Shown here: piece after piece, positions 22,627-33,431 of the stretch
Numbering within the stretch: position 1 is the stretch's first letter
Layout: each line of letters opens with the position of its first letter
From: an uncultured Prevotellaceae bacterium
GTDB taxonomy: Bacteria; Bacteroidota; Bacteroidia; Bacteroidales; Bacteroidaceae
Length of the DNA: 36,695 nucleotides
Direction of reading: 5' to 3'
Assembly (NCBI GenBank): GCA_902765585.1
Contig: CACXAG010000005.1
Coordinates: 1 to 36,695, forward strand
The notes under the pieces: model-generated
Told to the model about the DNA's origin: nothing
Databases searched by the model: none
The model's input: only the letters and a program-made list of their open reading frames with translations
Position numbers and translations under genes: made by a program

Positions 22627-23943
22627 CTAAATGCAATTTTTGAGGAAGTCTCCAACGAGATAAGAGGAGCCTCCGATGAAGATGAAATCGTCCGTAGAAG
22701 CCGCTTCCATCGCTGCCTTATACGCTTCTTGCACAGTAGGATAGCTGTTGCCCTTGATGTTATGACCAGCAGCCAGAATCTGAACCGTCTTCTCGTTGAG
22801 GGCTCGGGCTGAGTGAGCCTTGGTGAAATAGAAAATGGCTTTCTTCGGCAACAAATTCAGGACGCCTTTGATATCTTTGTCGTTCACCATGCCGAAGATG
22901 ACATGTAGTTGCCGGCACTTGACCATGTCGAGTTGTTTGCTCAGATACTCCCAGCCGCCAACATTGTGTCCCGTGTCGCAGACAACCGTAGGTTTGTCCT
23001 GGATTATCTGCCACCGGCCCATGAGTCCGGTCTTCTTGGCAACCATCTTCATGGCTTCGTGCAACTCGTATTGGGCCTTCTCATGGTCCTTCGCAGTCTC
23101 GCTGAAGGCCAGATAACCATTGACCGCCAGGATATGGAAGACCGTCAGAATGGTATTCATGTTTTTCTGCTGATACAGACCGCCTAAGTCACCGTCAAAA
23201 TCTCCCATGCGCCTGGTATGGTAGTGCATGCCGCCATTAGGCAGCATGTGGGCGCTGACGACTTCAGGGTTGTCTTCAGCAAAGATAATGGGGGCACTTT
23301 TTTCTGCGGCCTGTTGTTCAAAGACGGGACGGGTCTCGCTGGTAGCCTCACCGATGACAACTGGCACACCTTTCTTGATGATGCCAGCCTTTTCAAAGGC
23401 AATCTCTGCCAATGTGTCACCTAAGAACTGCGTGTGGTCAAAGCTGATGTTGGTGATGACGCTGACGATGGGGGTGATGATGTTGGTGCAGTCCAGACGA
23501 CCTCCTAAGCCCACTTCCACGACGGCAATGTCGATATCCATGTCGCGGAAGTACTTGAATGCCATAGCGGTAGTGACTTCGAAAAACGAAGGACATAGCG
23601 GCTCGAAGAAAGCGCGCTCCTGTTCAACGAACTCTACCACGTAGTTTTCTGAAATAGGATGGCCGTTCACCCGGATACGCTCGCGGAAGTCTACCAAATG
23701 GGGTGAGGTGTAGAGTCCTACACGATAGCCGCACTCTTGCAGGAGCGCAGCTATGCTGTGCGACACGCTGCCTTTGCCATTGGTGCCTGCCACATGAATG
23801 GTGGCGTAAGCCTGATGGGGATGGCCAAAATGCTCGTCAAGAGCCTGCGTATTAGCAAGGCCTTCCTTATAACCACTTCCACCCTGTCGCTCGAACATGG
23901 GCATCTGGCTGTAAAGATAATCGCAGGTCTCTTGGTAAGTCAT
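22627..23943 (-). CDS. folC: Bifunctional folylpolyglutamate synthase/dihydrofolate synthase
   Basis: FolC adds glutamate to dihydropteroate and then to reduced folates, in the cytoplasm, using ATP. The 438 residues carry the Mur-ligase-like P-loop HVAGTNGKGSV (50-60), the FolC loop GLYTSPHLVDFRERIRVNG, VEVGLGGRLDCTNII, NISFDHTQFLGDT, a Lys-containing FEKAGIIKKGVPVV and the C-terminal GHNVGGWEYLSKQL and GMVNDKDIKGVL. Complete. It starts 3 bases after the dnaJ stop, so it is cotranscribed with grpE-dnaJ. Bacteroidetes FolC usually lacks signs of compartment splitting, as here. Whether both activities are present cannot be read from sequence. Confidence 0.93.
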   Translation of the reverse strand: MTYQETCDYLYSQMPMFERQGGSGYKEGLANTQALDEHFGHPHQAYATIHVAGTNGKGSVSHSIAALLQECGYRVGLYTSPHLVDFRERIRVNGHPISENYVVEFVEQERAFFEPLCPSFFEVTTAMAFKYFRDMDIDIAVVEVGLGGRLDCTNIITPIVSVITNISFDHTQFLGDTLAEIAFEKAGIIKKGVPVVIGEATSETRPVFEQQAAEKSAPIIFAEDNPEVVSAHMLPNGGMHYHTRRMGDFDGDLGGLYQQKNMNTILTVFHILAVNGYLAFSETAKDHEKAQYELHEAMKMVAKKTGLMGRWQIIQDKPTVVCDTGHNVGGWEYLSKQLDMVKCRQLHVIFGMVNDKDIKGVLNLLPKKAIFYFTKAHSARALNEKTVQILAAGHNIKGNSYPTVQEAYKAAMEAASTDDFIFIGGSSYLVGDFLKNCI

Positions 23944-23946
23944 TAC

Positions 23947-25101
23947 TTAATTGAAATAATTCTTGAATCTCTGGAAGATACTACGCTTGGTGGCTGCATC
24001 GCCCTTGAAGTTGTCGCTCTGACGGAACTGCTCTATGGCCTGCTTCTCGTCTTTCGACAATGTCTTAGGAATATACACGCTCACGTTGACGACGAGGTCA
24101 CCGTTGCCGTGTCCATAACCCTGGACAGAAGGCAGTCCCTTGCCCCGCAGGCGCAACGTCTTGCCGGGTTGCGTACCGGGTTCCATCTTGACTTTCAGAC
24201 GGGTTCCTTCGATGGTCGGAATCTCGATGTCACCTCCAAGTGCAGCTGTCGGGAAATCGAGCAGCAGATTGTATATCAGGTTATTATCATCACGGATAAA
24301 CAAATCGTTGTCCTCCTCTTCGATGAATACCTGAATATCTCCGTTCACTCCCTTGCGATGACCGGCATTACCTTTGCCAGGCACGTTGACAACCATGCCT
24401 TCAGCCACGCCGGCAGGTATCTTGATTTCTACCACTTCCTCACCTTTCTCGACACCCGTACCGCCACAATGCTTACACTTGTTCTTGATGACGGTACCTT
24501 CGCCGCCGCAGGTGGGACAGACGCCCTGTGTCTGCATCATGCCGAAGATGCTCTGGGTGGTGTGGGTGATGACGCCGCTGCCGTGACAGGTCGGACACTT
24601 CTCGTTGGTGCTGCCTGCCTCGGCGCCGCTGCCGTGACAATGTGAACAAGTGATGTCCTTGCGTACCTTGAACTTCTTGGTGACGCCATGAGCTATCTCC
24701 TGTAGCGACAATTTGACCTTCAAACGGAGGTCGCTGCCACGATGAACCTGCGGACCGCGCCTGCCACCACCGAATCCCTCGAAGCCAGCCCTGCCGCCAA
24801 AGATGTCACCGAACATGGAGAAGATGTCGTCCATGTTCATGGATGTGGCGTTGAAACCTCCGAATCCGCCGGCGCCAGGTCCGTCGAAACCGAACTGATC
24901 GTACTGCTGACGCTTCTGCGGGTCATGCAGCACATCATAGGCTTCAGCAGCCTCCTTGAATTTTTCCTCGGCTTCCTTGTTGCCGGGATTACGGTCAGGG
25001 TGGTATTTAATGGCGATGGTGCGGTACGCCTTCTTTATCTGGTCTTCGGTGGCGTTCTTGTCAACGCCAAGCACCTCGTAATAATCACGCTTTTGGACCA
25101 T
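23947..25101 (-). CDS. dnaJ: Chaperone DnaJ
   Basis: DnaJ delivers substrates to DnaK and stimulates its ATPase. The 384 residues have the J domain ([24 protein letters not shown] at 34-36), a Gly/Phe region (about 72-120, [23 protein letters not shown]), four zinc repeats [36 protein letters not shown] (about 153-215) and the C-terminal substrate domain with a [15 protein letters not shown] loop. Full type I DnaJ. It follows grpE after a 43-base heptamer-type spacer and is followed by folC 3 bases on. dnaK is not in the window. Confidence 0.97.
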   Translation of the reverse strand: MVQKRDYYEVLGVDKNATEDQIKKAYRTIAIKYHPDRNPGNKEAEEKFKEAAEAYDVLHDPQKRQQYDQFGFDGPGAGGFGGFNATSMNMDDIFSMFGDIFGGRAGFEGFGGGRRGPQVHRGSDLRLKVKLSLQEIAHGVTKKFKVRKDITCSHCHGSGAEAGSTNEKCPTCHGSGVITHTTQSIFGMMQTQGVCPTCGGEGTVIKNKCKHCGGTGVEKGEEVVEIKIPAGVAEGMVVNVPGKGNAGHRKGVNGDIQVFIEEEDNDLFIRDDNNLIYNLLLDFPTAALGGDIEIPTIEGTRLKVKMEPGTQPGKTLRLRGKGLPSVQGYGHGNGDLVVNVSVYIPKTLSKDEKQAIEQFRQSDNFKGDAATKRSIFQRFKNYFN

Positions 25102-25103
25102 GA

Positions 25104-25140
25104 TTTAATCTTTAATGTTTAATCTTTAATATTTAATCTT
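25104..25140 (-). repeat. Tandem spacer repeat between grpE and dnaJ
   Basis: In gene sense the 14-base unit AAAGATTAAAYATT recurs and runs to the dnaJ ATG. The 24 bases 25104-25127 are identical to 29742-29765 (there on the plus strand, also in gene sense before mtgA). Confidence 0.75.
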
Positions 25141-25144
25141 TATT

Positions 25145-25714
25145 CTACTGTCCTACAGCGACTTTTGCGTGACGGATAACTTTTTCGTTCAACATGTAAC
25201 CTGTTTGTAGACAGTCTATCACCTTGCCCTTCTTGTCGTCGCCCATGCCAGGAACCATTGCTACGGCCTCATGCATGTCCGTGTCGAAATCGGCATCCTC
25301 GGTCTCCATCTTCTTGACTCCCAAACCCTCAAGGGCTTTCATCATTTTGTGATAGATGAGTTCCATGCCTTCGCGCAGCACGGCAGGGTCGTCGGTCTTG
25401 CTGCCGTTTTCGATGGCACGTTCCATGTCGTCGATGACGGGCAGAATGGCGCTGACGGCCTTTTCACCACCGTTCAGTATCAGCTCAGCCTTCTCCTTCA
25501 GCGTTCGTTTGCGGTAGTTGTCGAACTCAGCTGTCTTGTAGAGCATCTGGGTTTTCAGTTGCTCTATTTCCTCTTGGGCAGCCTGCAGCAGGTCATTTTC
25601 CTCTGCCGGTTCTTGCTGCTCGGTATCAACTGCCTCGTTTACTGCCTCTTCCGCAGCAACTGTATTGTCGAGTTCTTCAGTCTCTTCCTGTTTTTTTAAT
25701 TCTTCTTCTGTCAT
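25145..25714 (-). CDS. grpE: Nucleotide exchange factor GrpE
   Basis: GrpE releases ADP from DnaK. The 189 residues have an acidic, low-complexity N-terminus (EEELKKQEETEELDNTVAA), a long coiled coil (about 40-100, LLQAAQEEIEQLKTQ, AEFDNYRKRTLKEKAEL) and the C-terminal beta domain with DADFDTDMHEAVAMVPGMG and GKVIDCLQTGYMLNEKVIRHAKVAVGQ, the conserved GrpE ending. Complete. First gene of grpE-dnaJ-folC. GATATTTG (minus) about 40 bases before the ATG could be a promoter. No CIRCE element was found upstream. Confidence 0.95.
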   Translation of the reverse strand: MTEEELKKQEETEELDNTVAAEEAVNEAVDTEQQEPAEENDLLQAAQEEIEQLKTQMLYKTAEFDNYRKRTLKEKAELILNGGEKAVSAILPVIDDMERAIENGSKTDDPAVLREGMELIYHKMMKALEGLGVKKMETEDADFDTDMHEAVAMVPGMGDDKKGKVIDCLQTGYMLNEKVIRHAKVAVGQ

Positions 25715-25770
25715 ATTCGTGTCAGTATTAAACTTCTTTTAAGGCCATTATTGCAAATATCGTGCCAATA

Positions 25771-27396
<1,626 letters not shown>

Positions 27397-27434
27397 TTAC
27401 CTTTTTACTTTTTCGTCTTATACCTTATTATATA

Positions 27435-28916
27435 TTAATAGCTGCGGGCAATGATGACGCGGTACTTGGCGGGCTTGCCGCTGACCATGTCGACACCCGG
27501 AGTCTGCTCGTAGGCAAAGGGCACGCAACGGATAGTTGCCTGCGTCTCTTCCTTGATCTGAGCCTCGGTCTCTGCCGTGCCGTCCCAGTGGCAGAGGAAG
27601 AAGCCGCCGTCCTTGACCTTGCTCTTGAACTCCTCGTAGTCCTCGCACTCGTAGACGTGCTCGTCACGATACTTGCGGGCTTTCTCGAAAATGTTCTTTT
27701 GGATTTCGTCCAACAGTTGTTCAACGTATTCAGCGATTCCCTCGATGCTGCGGGTATCCTTCTCCAGCGTGTCGCGGCGCATCACCTCGATGGTGCCGTT
27801 CTCCAAGTCACGGGCACCCAAGACGAGACGTACGGGAACGCCCTTCAGCTCGTAGTCAGCAAACTTGAAGCCTGGACGCTTGTTGTCGGCATCGTCGAAC
27901 TTGACGCTGATGCCCTTTGAACGCAACTCGTCGATGATGGGCGTTACAGTCTTATTGACCTGTTCTATCTGCTCGGGCTTGTTAGCAATAGGAATGATGA
28001 CCACCTGGATAGGAGCCAAGCGCGGAGGCAGTACGAGACCGTTGTCGTCAGAGTGCGTCATGATGAGCGCACCAATCAGACGGGTAGAAACGCCCCATGA
28101 TGTAGCCCAGACGTATTCGGGCTTGTTCTCCTTATTAAGATAGGTGACCTCGAAAGCCTTGGCGAAGTTCTGACCCAGGAAGTGTGAGGTACCGCTCTGC
28201 AGGGCCTTACCGTCCTGCATCATGGCCTCGATGGTGTAGGTGTCCAGAGCACCTGCAAAACGCTCGGTCTCGCTCTTCACGCCCTGCAGCACGGGAACAG
28301 CCATCCACTCCTCAGCGAACTTGGCATAGACATGCAGCATCTTCTTGGCTTCCTCTTCGGCCTCCTCACGTGTGGCGTGAGCCGTATGACCCTCCTGCCA
28401 CAGGAACTCTGACGTGCGGAGGAATGGACGCGTGCGCATCTCCCAGCGCATGACGTTACACCACTGATTGCACATCAGGGGCAGGTCGCGCCACGACTGA
28501 ATCCAATTCTTATAGGTGTTCCAGATGATGGTCTCTGACGTCGGACGGATAATGAGTTCTTCCTCCAGCTTGGCGGCAGGGTCAACCACGACACCACTCT
28601 TGTCCTCAGTAGCCTTCAGACGATAGTGGGTGACGACGGCACACTCCTTGGCGAAACCCTCTACATGCTCGGCCTCGCGGCTCAGGAACGACTTCGGAAT
28701 CAGCAGGGGGAAGTAGGCGTTCTGCGCACCTGTCTCCTTAAACATCTTGTCCAACTGCTGCTGCATCTTCTCCCAGATGGCATAGCCGTAGGGTTTGATA
28801 ACCATACAACCGCGAACAGCTGACTGTTCAGCAAGGTCAGCCTTGACCACAAGGTCGTTATACCACTGGCTATAATTGTCTGCTCTTTTTGTTAATTCTT
28901 TTAATTCTTTTGCCAT
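27435..28916 (-). CDS. proS: Prolyl-tRNA synthetase (archaeal/eukaryote-like type)
   Basis: A class II synthetase charging tRNA-Pro, cytoplasmic. The 493 residues are the short type without the bacterial editing insertion: [14 protein letters not shown] at the start, motif 1 region [34 protein letters not shown], motif 2 [25 protein letters not shown] and motif 3 [29 protein letters not shown]. An anticodon-binding domain and the C-terminal zinc-like extension follow ([23 protein letters not shown]), ending in a conserved Tyr. The ATG at 28916 is chosen because a TACCTTTG promoter element (28947-28954) excludes the in-frame upstream Met at 28958. The matching tRNA-Pro is at 14341. Confidence 0.96.
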   Translation of the reverse strand: MAKELKELTKRADNYSQWYNDLVVKADLAEQSAVRGCMVIKPYGYAIWEKMQQQLDKMFKETGAQNAYFPLLIPKSFLSREAEHVEGFAKECAVVTHYRLKATEDKSGVVVDPAAKLEEELIIRPTSETIIWNTYKNWIQSWRDLPLMCNQWCNVMRWEMRTRPFLRTSEFLWQEGHTAHATREEAEEEAKKMLHVYAKFAEEWMAVPVLQGVKSETERFAGALDTYTIEAMMQDGKALQSGTSHFLGQNFAKAFEVTYLNKENKPEYVWATSWGVSTRLIGALIMTHSDDNGLVLPPRLAPIQVVIIPIANKPEQIEQVNKTVTPIIDELRSKGISVKFDDADNKRPGFKFADYELKGVPVRLVLGARDLENGTIEVMRRDTLEKDTRSIEGIAEYVEQLLDEIQKNIFEKARKYRDEHVYECEDYEEFKSKVKDGGFFLCHWDGTAETEAQIKEETQATIRCVPFAYEQTPGVDMVSGKPAKYRVIIARSY

Positions 28917-28946
28917 ATTTCTTTGTCTTTTTCTTAAATTTTGCTG

Positions 28947-28954
28947 CAAAGGTA
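28947..28954 (-). promoter_or_regulatory. -7 element for proS
   Basis: The minus strand reads TACCTTTG followed by CAGC. The -33 region is weak (TTTAATC). It implies a start near 28942 and a leader of about 25 bases, and excludes the ATG at 28958. Confidence 0.5.
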
Positions 28955-28997
28955 GCAAAAAGTTTAGAGTTTAGAGATTAAAGTTCAGAGAAATTTG

Positions 28998-29005
28998 TAT
29001 TTTTG
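28998..29005 (+). promoter_or_regulatory. -7 element for the OmpA-family lipoprotein gene
   Basis: TATTTTTG followed by CACC fits TAnnTTTG; no good -33 box is seen. Divergent from the proS promoter across about 45 bases. Confidence 0.45.
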
Positions 29006-29045
29006 CACCAAAATTGAATGTTTCACTTAAATTATTTAAACGATT

Positions 29046-29735
29046 ATGAAGATTAAGATTCTTTCTTTACTCCTCTGTGTAGGAATGATTTGTGCTTGTA
29101 ACAATACGCAGAAAGGTGCCGGTATCGGTGCCGCCGGTGGTGCCATCTTAGGTGCCGTTATCGGTCATATTGCTGGCAACACAGCCATTGGTGCTGCCGT
29201 AGGTGGTGCTGTGGGTGCTGGTGCTGGTGCCATCATCGGCAAGAAGATGGACAAGGCCAAGAAGGAGGCTGAAGCAGTGAAGAACGCACAGGTTGAGAGC
29301 GTGACCGACGCCAATGGTTTGGATGCCGTCAAGGTGACTTTCGACTCTGGTATTCTCTTCACCACTGGTAGTGCTACTTTGAGCAGCACAGCCAAGTCTT
29401 CTCTTTTCCAGTTTGCTAACGTGCTGAAGGGTAATGCCGACTGCGACGTAGCCGTTCAGGGTTACACCGACAATGCCGGTTGGAAGAACAGTACTGCCGC
29501 CCAGAGCCAGCAGAAGAACCTCGAGCTCTCTCAGCAGCGTGCCCAGGCCGTGACAAGCTACCTGCTGTCACTCGGTGTTGCCAATAGTCAGATTCGCAGC
29601 ACAATGGGTTATGGCGAGGAGAATCCTGTTGCCGACAACTCTACCGCAGCTGGTAAGGCCCAGAACCGTCGCGTTGAGGTCTACATGTACGCTTCGCAGA
29701 AGATGATCAACGAGGCTCAGCAGCAGGCCAACTGA
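29046..29735 (+). CDS. OmpA-family lipoprotein with glycine zipper
   Basis: The 229 residues begin MKIKILSLLLCVGMICACNN, with a lipobox ICAC so Cys 18 is lipidated. A glycine zipper (GAGIGAAGGAILGAVIGHIAG, AVGGAVGAGAGAIIGKK; about 24-68) resembles the membrane-inserting YMGG-like segments. A C-terminal OmpA domain follows (VTFDSGILFTTGSATLSS, VQGYTDNAGW, LSQQRAQAVTSYLLSLGV, YGEENPVADNSTAAGKAQNRRVEV), which binds peptidoglycan through a conserved Asp and Arg. It therefore tethers the outer membrane to the wall. Its strongly biased codon use fits high expression. mtgA follows after a 44-base spacer. Confidence 0.9.
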   Translation: MKIKILSLLLCVGMICACNNTQKGAGIGAAGGAILGAVIGHIAGNTAIGAAVGGAVGAGAGAIIGKKMDKAKKEAEAVKNAQVESVTDANGLDAVKVTFDSGILFTTGSATLSSTAKSSLFQFANVLKGNADCDVAVQGYTDNAGWKNSTAAQSQQKNLELSQQRAQAVTSYLLSLGVANSQIRSTMGYGEENPVADNSTAAGKAQNRRVEVYMYASQKMINEAQQQAN

Positions 29736-29741
29736 TAGATG

Positions 29742-29770
29742 AAAGATTAAACATTAAAGATTAAAGATTT
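29742..29770 (+). repeat. Tandem spacer repeat before mtgA
   Basis: The first 24 bases (29742-29765, AAAGATTAAACATT then AAAGATTAAA) are identical to 25127-25104 on the minus strand. It lies in gene sense between an upstream stop and the GTG start of mtgA. Confidence 0.75.
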
Positions 29771-29779
29771 TATTCAGAA

Positions 29780-30481
29780 GTGAAGCGCGTCAAACGTTTC
29801 ATCAAGAAAACCCTCATAGGAATAGTGGCGGCATTCTTTGCCTCCACTATTCTTTCTGTTCTTATATTGCGCTGGATGCCGGTGTGGTTCACGCCGCTGA
29901 TGTTCATCCGCTGCGCACAACAGGTATCGGCTGGAGAAGAAATGAAACTCCGCCACCGCTGGGTATCGCTCGACGAGATTTCACCCTCGCTACCGAAGGC
30001 CGTCATGGCTTCCGAGGATGCCCACTTTTTGGAACATAATGGCTTCGACTACAAGGCCATAGAACATGCCGCCATGCGCAACATGAAGCACCCGGAGAAA
30101 CGCCGTCTCGGTGCTTCCACCATCAGCCAGCAGACCGCCAAGAACGTATTCCTGTGGCCTGGACGCTCATGGATTCGCAAGGGCTTTGAGGTCTATTTTA
30201 CCGTCCTCATTGAACTGATGTGGTCCAAGGAGCGCATCATGGAGGTATACCTTAACTCCATTGAGATGGGCGACGGCATCTACGGTGCTAGCGCTGTGGC
30301 TGAGTGGCACTTCAACACCCAGGCTTCCCAATTGTCGAAAGCCCAGTGTGCGCTGATTGCTGCCACGCTACCCAACCCGCGTCGCTTCAACTCTGCCCAC
30401 CCAAGCAGCTACATGCTGAAGCGCCAGAAGCGTATTCTACACGAAATGAAGTTCGTGAAACCGTTAACCAATAAACAATAA
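29780..30481 (+). CDS. mtgA: Monofunctional peptidoglycan glycosyltransferase (GTG start)
   Basis: MtgA polymerises lipid II into glycan strands at the outer face of the inner membrane. The 233 residues have an N-terminal anchor (about 10-32, [18 protein letters not shown]), then a GT51 domain: catalytic Glu in [15 protein letters not shown] (Glu 79), [25 protein letters not shown] (111 onward), [34 protein letters not shown], and [15 protein letters not shown]. No transpeptidase domain. The codon at 29780 is GTG; the neighbouring sequence shows no ATG that would keep the anchor. It probably shares transcription with the upstream OmpA lipoprotein gene, which also acts at the wall. Confidence 0.93.
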   Translation: MKRVKRFIKKTLIGIVAAFFASTILSVLILRWMPVWFTPLMFIRCAQQVSAGEEMKLRHRWVSLDEISPSLPKAVMASEDAHFLEHNGFDYKAIEHAAMRNMKHPEKRRLGASTISQQTAKNVFLWPGRSWIRKGFEVYFTVLIELMWSKERIMEVYLNSIEMGDGIYGASAVAEWHFNTQASQLSKAQCALIAATLPNPRRFNSAHPSSYMLKRQKRILHEMKFVKPLTNKQ

Positions 30482-30483
30482 CC

Positions 30484-30515
30484 GCTAACCAATAACCGTT
30501 AGCCGTTAATCATCA
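30484..30515 (+). repeat. Short repeat after mtgA (ctaaccaataaccgttag type)
   Basis: accaataa recurs at 30468, and cgctaaccaataaccgttagccgttaa makes degenerate copies of an 8-9 base unit directly after the mtgA stop. It is similar in position and build to the other spacer repeats but with a different unit. Confidence 0.4.
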
Positions 30516-30567
30516 TTATTTTTAGGTATTTGTGCGCAATGGTGTACCATGTGTCGAATTTTTTTTG

Positions 30568-30575
30568 TACCTTTG
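30568..30575 (+). promoter_or_regulatory. -7 element for feoAB
   Basis: TACCTTTG preceded by a T-run and followed by CCC. A clear -33 box is not seen. No Fur box could be recognised with confidence. Leader of about 20 bases to the ATG at 30598. Confidence 0.5.
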
Positions 30576-30597
30576 CCCACAAATAGACAAAGAAGGT

Positions 30598-32895
30598 ATG
30601 AGACTCTCGGAATTGAAGACGGGCGACAAGGCCTATATCGTCAAGGTGAAAGGCCATGGAGGCTTCCGCAAGCGCATCATTGAAATGGGCTTTATCAAGG
30701 GGCAGGAGGTGGATGTGCTGCAGAGCGCACCCCTGCAGGACCCTGTCAAATACAGGGTGATGGGCTACGAGGTAAGCCTGCGTCGTCAGGAGGCAGAGAA
30801 GATTGAGGTGGTGACGGACAGTTCGGAGGCGTTTAACGTTACGGAGCCGCAGAACGTGTCCATGACTGCCCACTACCGTGCCCATTCCGCCCGTCATAAC
30901 ATCAATGTGGCGCTGGTGGGTAATCCCAACTGCGGCAAGACGTCGCTCTTCAACTTCGCCAGCGGTGCCCATGAACGTGTGGGCAACTACAGCGGTGTCA
31001 CCGTCGATGCCAAGGAGGGCTATACCGACTTCGAGGGTTATCACATCAAGCTCATCGACCTGCCCGGCACCTATTCGCTCACCACCTATTCGCCCGAGGA
31101 ACTTTACGTGCGACGACAACTGGTGGACGATACACCAGACGTCATCATCAACGTTCTTGACGCCTCGAACATCGAGCGCAATCTTTATCTGACCACCCAG
31201 TTGATGGACATGCACCTGCGTGTGGTATGTGCACTGAATATGTTCGACGAGTTGGAGCGCAGAGGCGACCGCCTGAACATCGACAAGCTATCCTCATTAA
31301 TGGGTATGCCGATGGTGCCCACATCGTTCAAATCGGGCAGGGGAGTGGAGGACTTGCTGCGCGAGGTCATCCACATCTTCGAGAGTCAGGAGGGCCACGA
31401 CAACTACTACCGTCACATCCATATCAACCACGGCCATGAGATAGAAAAAGGAATTGCCGATATTCAGAAGTATTTAAAAGGCAACGACTTATTACGACTG
31501 CGCTATTCTACGCGCTGGTTGGCTATCAAGCTATTGGAGAACGACCGCGAGGCGTGGCGCGTGGTGGACGATCTGCCCGAGGCGGCACAGATTCGCGAGG
31601 CCTGTGTACTGGCAACCCGCCGCGTAAAGGAAGAGACGGGCAATGATACCGAGACGGCTGTGATGGATGCCAAGTATGGTTTTGTGCGCGGTGCCCTGCA
31701 CGAGGCCGGCTACATGATTGGCAAGAAGAGCGACACCTATAAAGCCACCCACTGGCTCGATGGTGTCATCACCAACCGCTGGTTGGGATTCCCCATCTTC
31801 TTCGCCCTGCTGTTCCTGATGTTCGAGGTGACGTTTGCCCTGGGCCAGTACCCGATGGATTGGATAGAGTGGGGTGTCGAGTGGTTAGGCGATTTCGTTG
31901 CCCGCCACATGAGCGACGGCCCGCTGAAGGCCATGCTCGTCGACGGCATCATCGGTGGCGTAGGCTCCGTCATCGTCTTCCTGCCGCAGATTCTGATTCT
32001 CTATACGTTCATCTCGCTGATGGAGGACTCGGGCTATATGGCGCGTGCCGCCTTCATCATGGACAAGCTGATGCACGGCATGGGACTTCACGGCAAGTCG
32101 TTCATCCCACTCATCATGGGCTTTGGCTGCAACGTGCCTGCCGTCATGGCCACGCGAACCATCGAGGGCCGACGTTCTCGACTCATCACCATGCTGGTGT
32201 TGCCTATGATGTCGTGCTCGGCACGCCTACCCATATACATCATGATTACGGGAGCTTTCTTCTCCGTCCGCTACCAGAGCCTTGTCATGGTGTCGCTCTA
32301 CGCCACGGGCATCTTGTTGTCGGTGGTCATGGCCCGCATCCTAAGCCAATGGGTCATCAAGGGCGACGACACACCGTTTGTGATGGAGCTGCCGCCATAC
32401 CGTTTCCCGACGGCCAAGGCCATCTGCCGCCACACCTGGGAAAAGGGCAAGCAGTACCTGAAGAAGATGGGTGGCGTTATTCTTGTGGCCAGCATCATCG
32501 TGTGGGCATTGGGCTATTTCGGCACCATGGGCGTAGCACCGTCGTTGGAAGAGAGCTTCATCGGTTCGTTGGGAAAGGCCATCGAGCCTGTCTTCCTCCC
32601 GCAGGGCTTTAATTGGCGGTTGGACGTCAGCCTGCTGGCGGGTGTCGGTGCCAAGGAGATAGTGGCCTCTACCATCGGCGTGCTCTATACCACCGGCGAA
32701 TACGACTTCTCGCAGCTCACGGCCTTCTGTTTCCTGCTGTTTGTGCTGATCTACTTCCCCTGCATCGCTACCATCGCTGCCATCAAGCATGAGAGCGGTT
32801 CCTGGCGCTGGGCAGGTTTCGCCGCCCTCTACACCACGTTGCTGGCCTGGGTGGTCAGCGCCCTGGTATACCAAATCGGCAGCCTATTCCTCTAA
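30598..32895 (+). CDS. feoAB: Ferrous iron transporter FeoA-FeoB fusion
   Basis: A 765-residue fusion: FeoA SH3-like domain (1-75, LSELKTGDKAYIVKV...IIEMGFIKGQEVDVL), then the FeoB G domain (G1 GNPNCGKTS at 108-116, G2/switch VGNYSGVTVDAKEG, G3 DLPGTYS 154-160, G4 NMFD 214-217), a helical spacer, and about eight inner-membrane helices in two Gate repeats with conserved Cys (GFGCNVPAVMATRTIEG and MMSCSARLPIYIM) and LIYFPCIATIAAIKHE. It imports Fe2+ under anoxic conditions. The FeoA-FeoB fusion is usual in Bacteroidetes. The ATG at 30598 starts exactly at the FeoA domain and follows a TACCTTTG element; the in-frame ATG at 30532 is upstream of it. A Cys-rich miniprotein of the FeoB-associated type is at 11728, unlinked. 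Confidence 0.97.
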   Translation: MRLSELKTGDKAYIVKVKGHGGFRKRIIEMGFIKGQEVDVLQSAPLQDPVKYRVMGYEVSLRRQEAEKIEVVTDSSEAFNVTEPQNVSMTAHYRAHSARHNINVALVGNPNCGKTSLFNFASGAHERVGNYSGVTVDAKEGYTDFEGYHIKLIDLPGTYSLTTYSPEELYVRRQLVDDTPDVIINVLDASNIERNLYLTTQLMDMHLRVVCALNMFDELERRGDRLNIDKLSSLMGMPMVPTSFKSGRGVEDLLREVIHIFESQEGHDNYYRHIHINHGHEIEKGIADIQKYLKGNDLLRLRYSTRWLAIKLLENDREAWRVVDDLPEAAQIREACVLATRRVKEETGNDTETAVMDAKYGFVRGALHEAGYMIGKKSDTYKATHWLDGVITNRWLGFPIFFALLFLMFEVTFALGQYPMDWIEWGVEWLGDFVARHMSDGPLKAMLVDGIIGGVGSVIVFLPQILILYTFISLMEDSGYMARAAFIMDKLMHGMGLHGKSFIPLIMGFGCNVPAVMATRTIEGRRSRLITMLVLPMMSCSARLPIYIMITGAFFSVRYQSLVMVSLYATGILLSVVMARILSQWVIKGDDTPFVMELPPYRFPTAKAICRHTWEKGKQYLKKMGGVILVASIIVWALGYFGTMGVAPSLEESFIGSLGKAIEPVFLPQGFNWRLDVSLLAGVGAKEIVASTIGVLYTTGEYDFSQLTAFCFLLFVLIYFPCIATIAAIKHESGSWRWAGFAALYTTLLAWVVSALVYQIGSLFL

Positions 32896-32896
32896 T

Positions 32897-32960
32897 CCTT
32901 TCATCTTATAATCTTCATTTTTCATCTTTCATTTTTCATCTTTCATCTTTAATCTTTCAT
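32897..32960 (-). repeat. Tandem (GATGAAA)n-type repeat between convergent feoAB and rlmH
   Basis: On the minus strand units of seven bases (GATGAAA, GATTAAA, AATGAAA, GATGAAA) fill the gap between the rlmH and feoAB stops. No hairpin terminator is visible for either gene here. Confidence 0.65.
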
Positions 32961-33431
32961 CTATTCATGATGATACGGTTCTCCCTTGATGATGGTGCAG
33001 GCGCGGTACACCTGTTCTGTGAACGTCAGGCGTATCATCTGGTGGCTGAAAGTCATCTTCGAGAGTGACAGCTGTTCGTTGGCCCGGGCATAGACAGCAG
33101 GCGAGAAACCGTATGGTCCGCCAATGACGAAGACGAGGCGTCGCGCCGTCTGCTGCTTCTGCGACAGCCAGCGGGCAAACTCTATGCTGCGGTATTCCTT
33201 GCCGTGTTCGTCCAACAGAACGACGGTGTCTGACGGCTGTAGCTGTTTAAGAATCAGTTCGCCTTCTGCCTGTTTCTGCTGTTCTTCCGTCAGGTTCTTT
33301 GCGTTCTTGAGCTCGGGTATGGTGACGACCTCAAAGGACATATAGTGGTTGATGCGTCCGACATAATCGTCGATGCCAGCCACAAAGTGCTTATTGACGG
33401 TCTTTCCAACCTGAATAAGAATAGTCTTCAT
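32961..33431 (-). CDS. rlmH: 23S rRNA pseudouridine-1915 N3-methyltransferase
   Basis: RlmH is a SPOUT methyltransferase that modifies m3Psi1915 in helix 69 of 23S rRNA on the 70S ribosome using SAM. The 156 residues are the normal length, with the trefoil-knot motifs LLDEHGKEYRSIEFARWL (72-89) and FVIGGPYGFSPAVYARA (101-117), then LSLSKMTFSHQMIRLTFTEQVYRACTIIKGEPYHH, the conserved C-terminus. It begins one base after the DUF5687 gene stop, so the two are cotranscribed. Confidence 0.96.
   Translation of the reverse strand: MKTILIQVGKTVNKHFVAGIDDYVGRINHYMSFEVVTIPELKNAKNLTEEQQKQAEGELILKQLQPSDTVVLLDEHGKEYRSIEFARWLSQKQQTARRLVFVIGGPYGFSPAVYARANEQLSLSKMTFSHQMIRLTFTEQVYRACTIIKGEPYHHE

Noticed and set aside
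30499-31215. 238-codon minus-strand frame
   Set aside because: Antisense to the FeoA and G domains of feoAB, which carry all conserved motifs.
32897-32960. CRISPR-like array of short repeats
   Set aside because: Units of about 7 bases without spacers; no cas genes in the window. The same holds for the other heptamer arrays.
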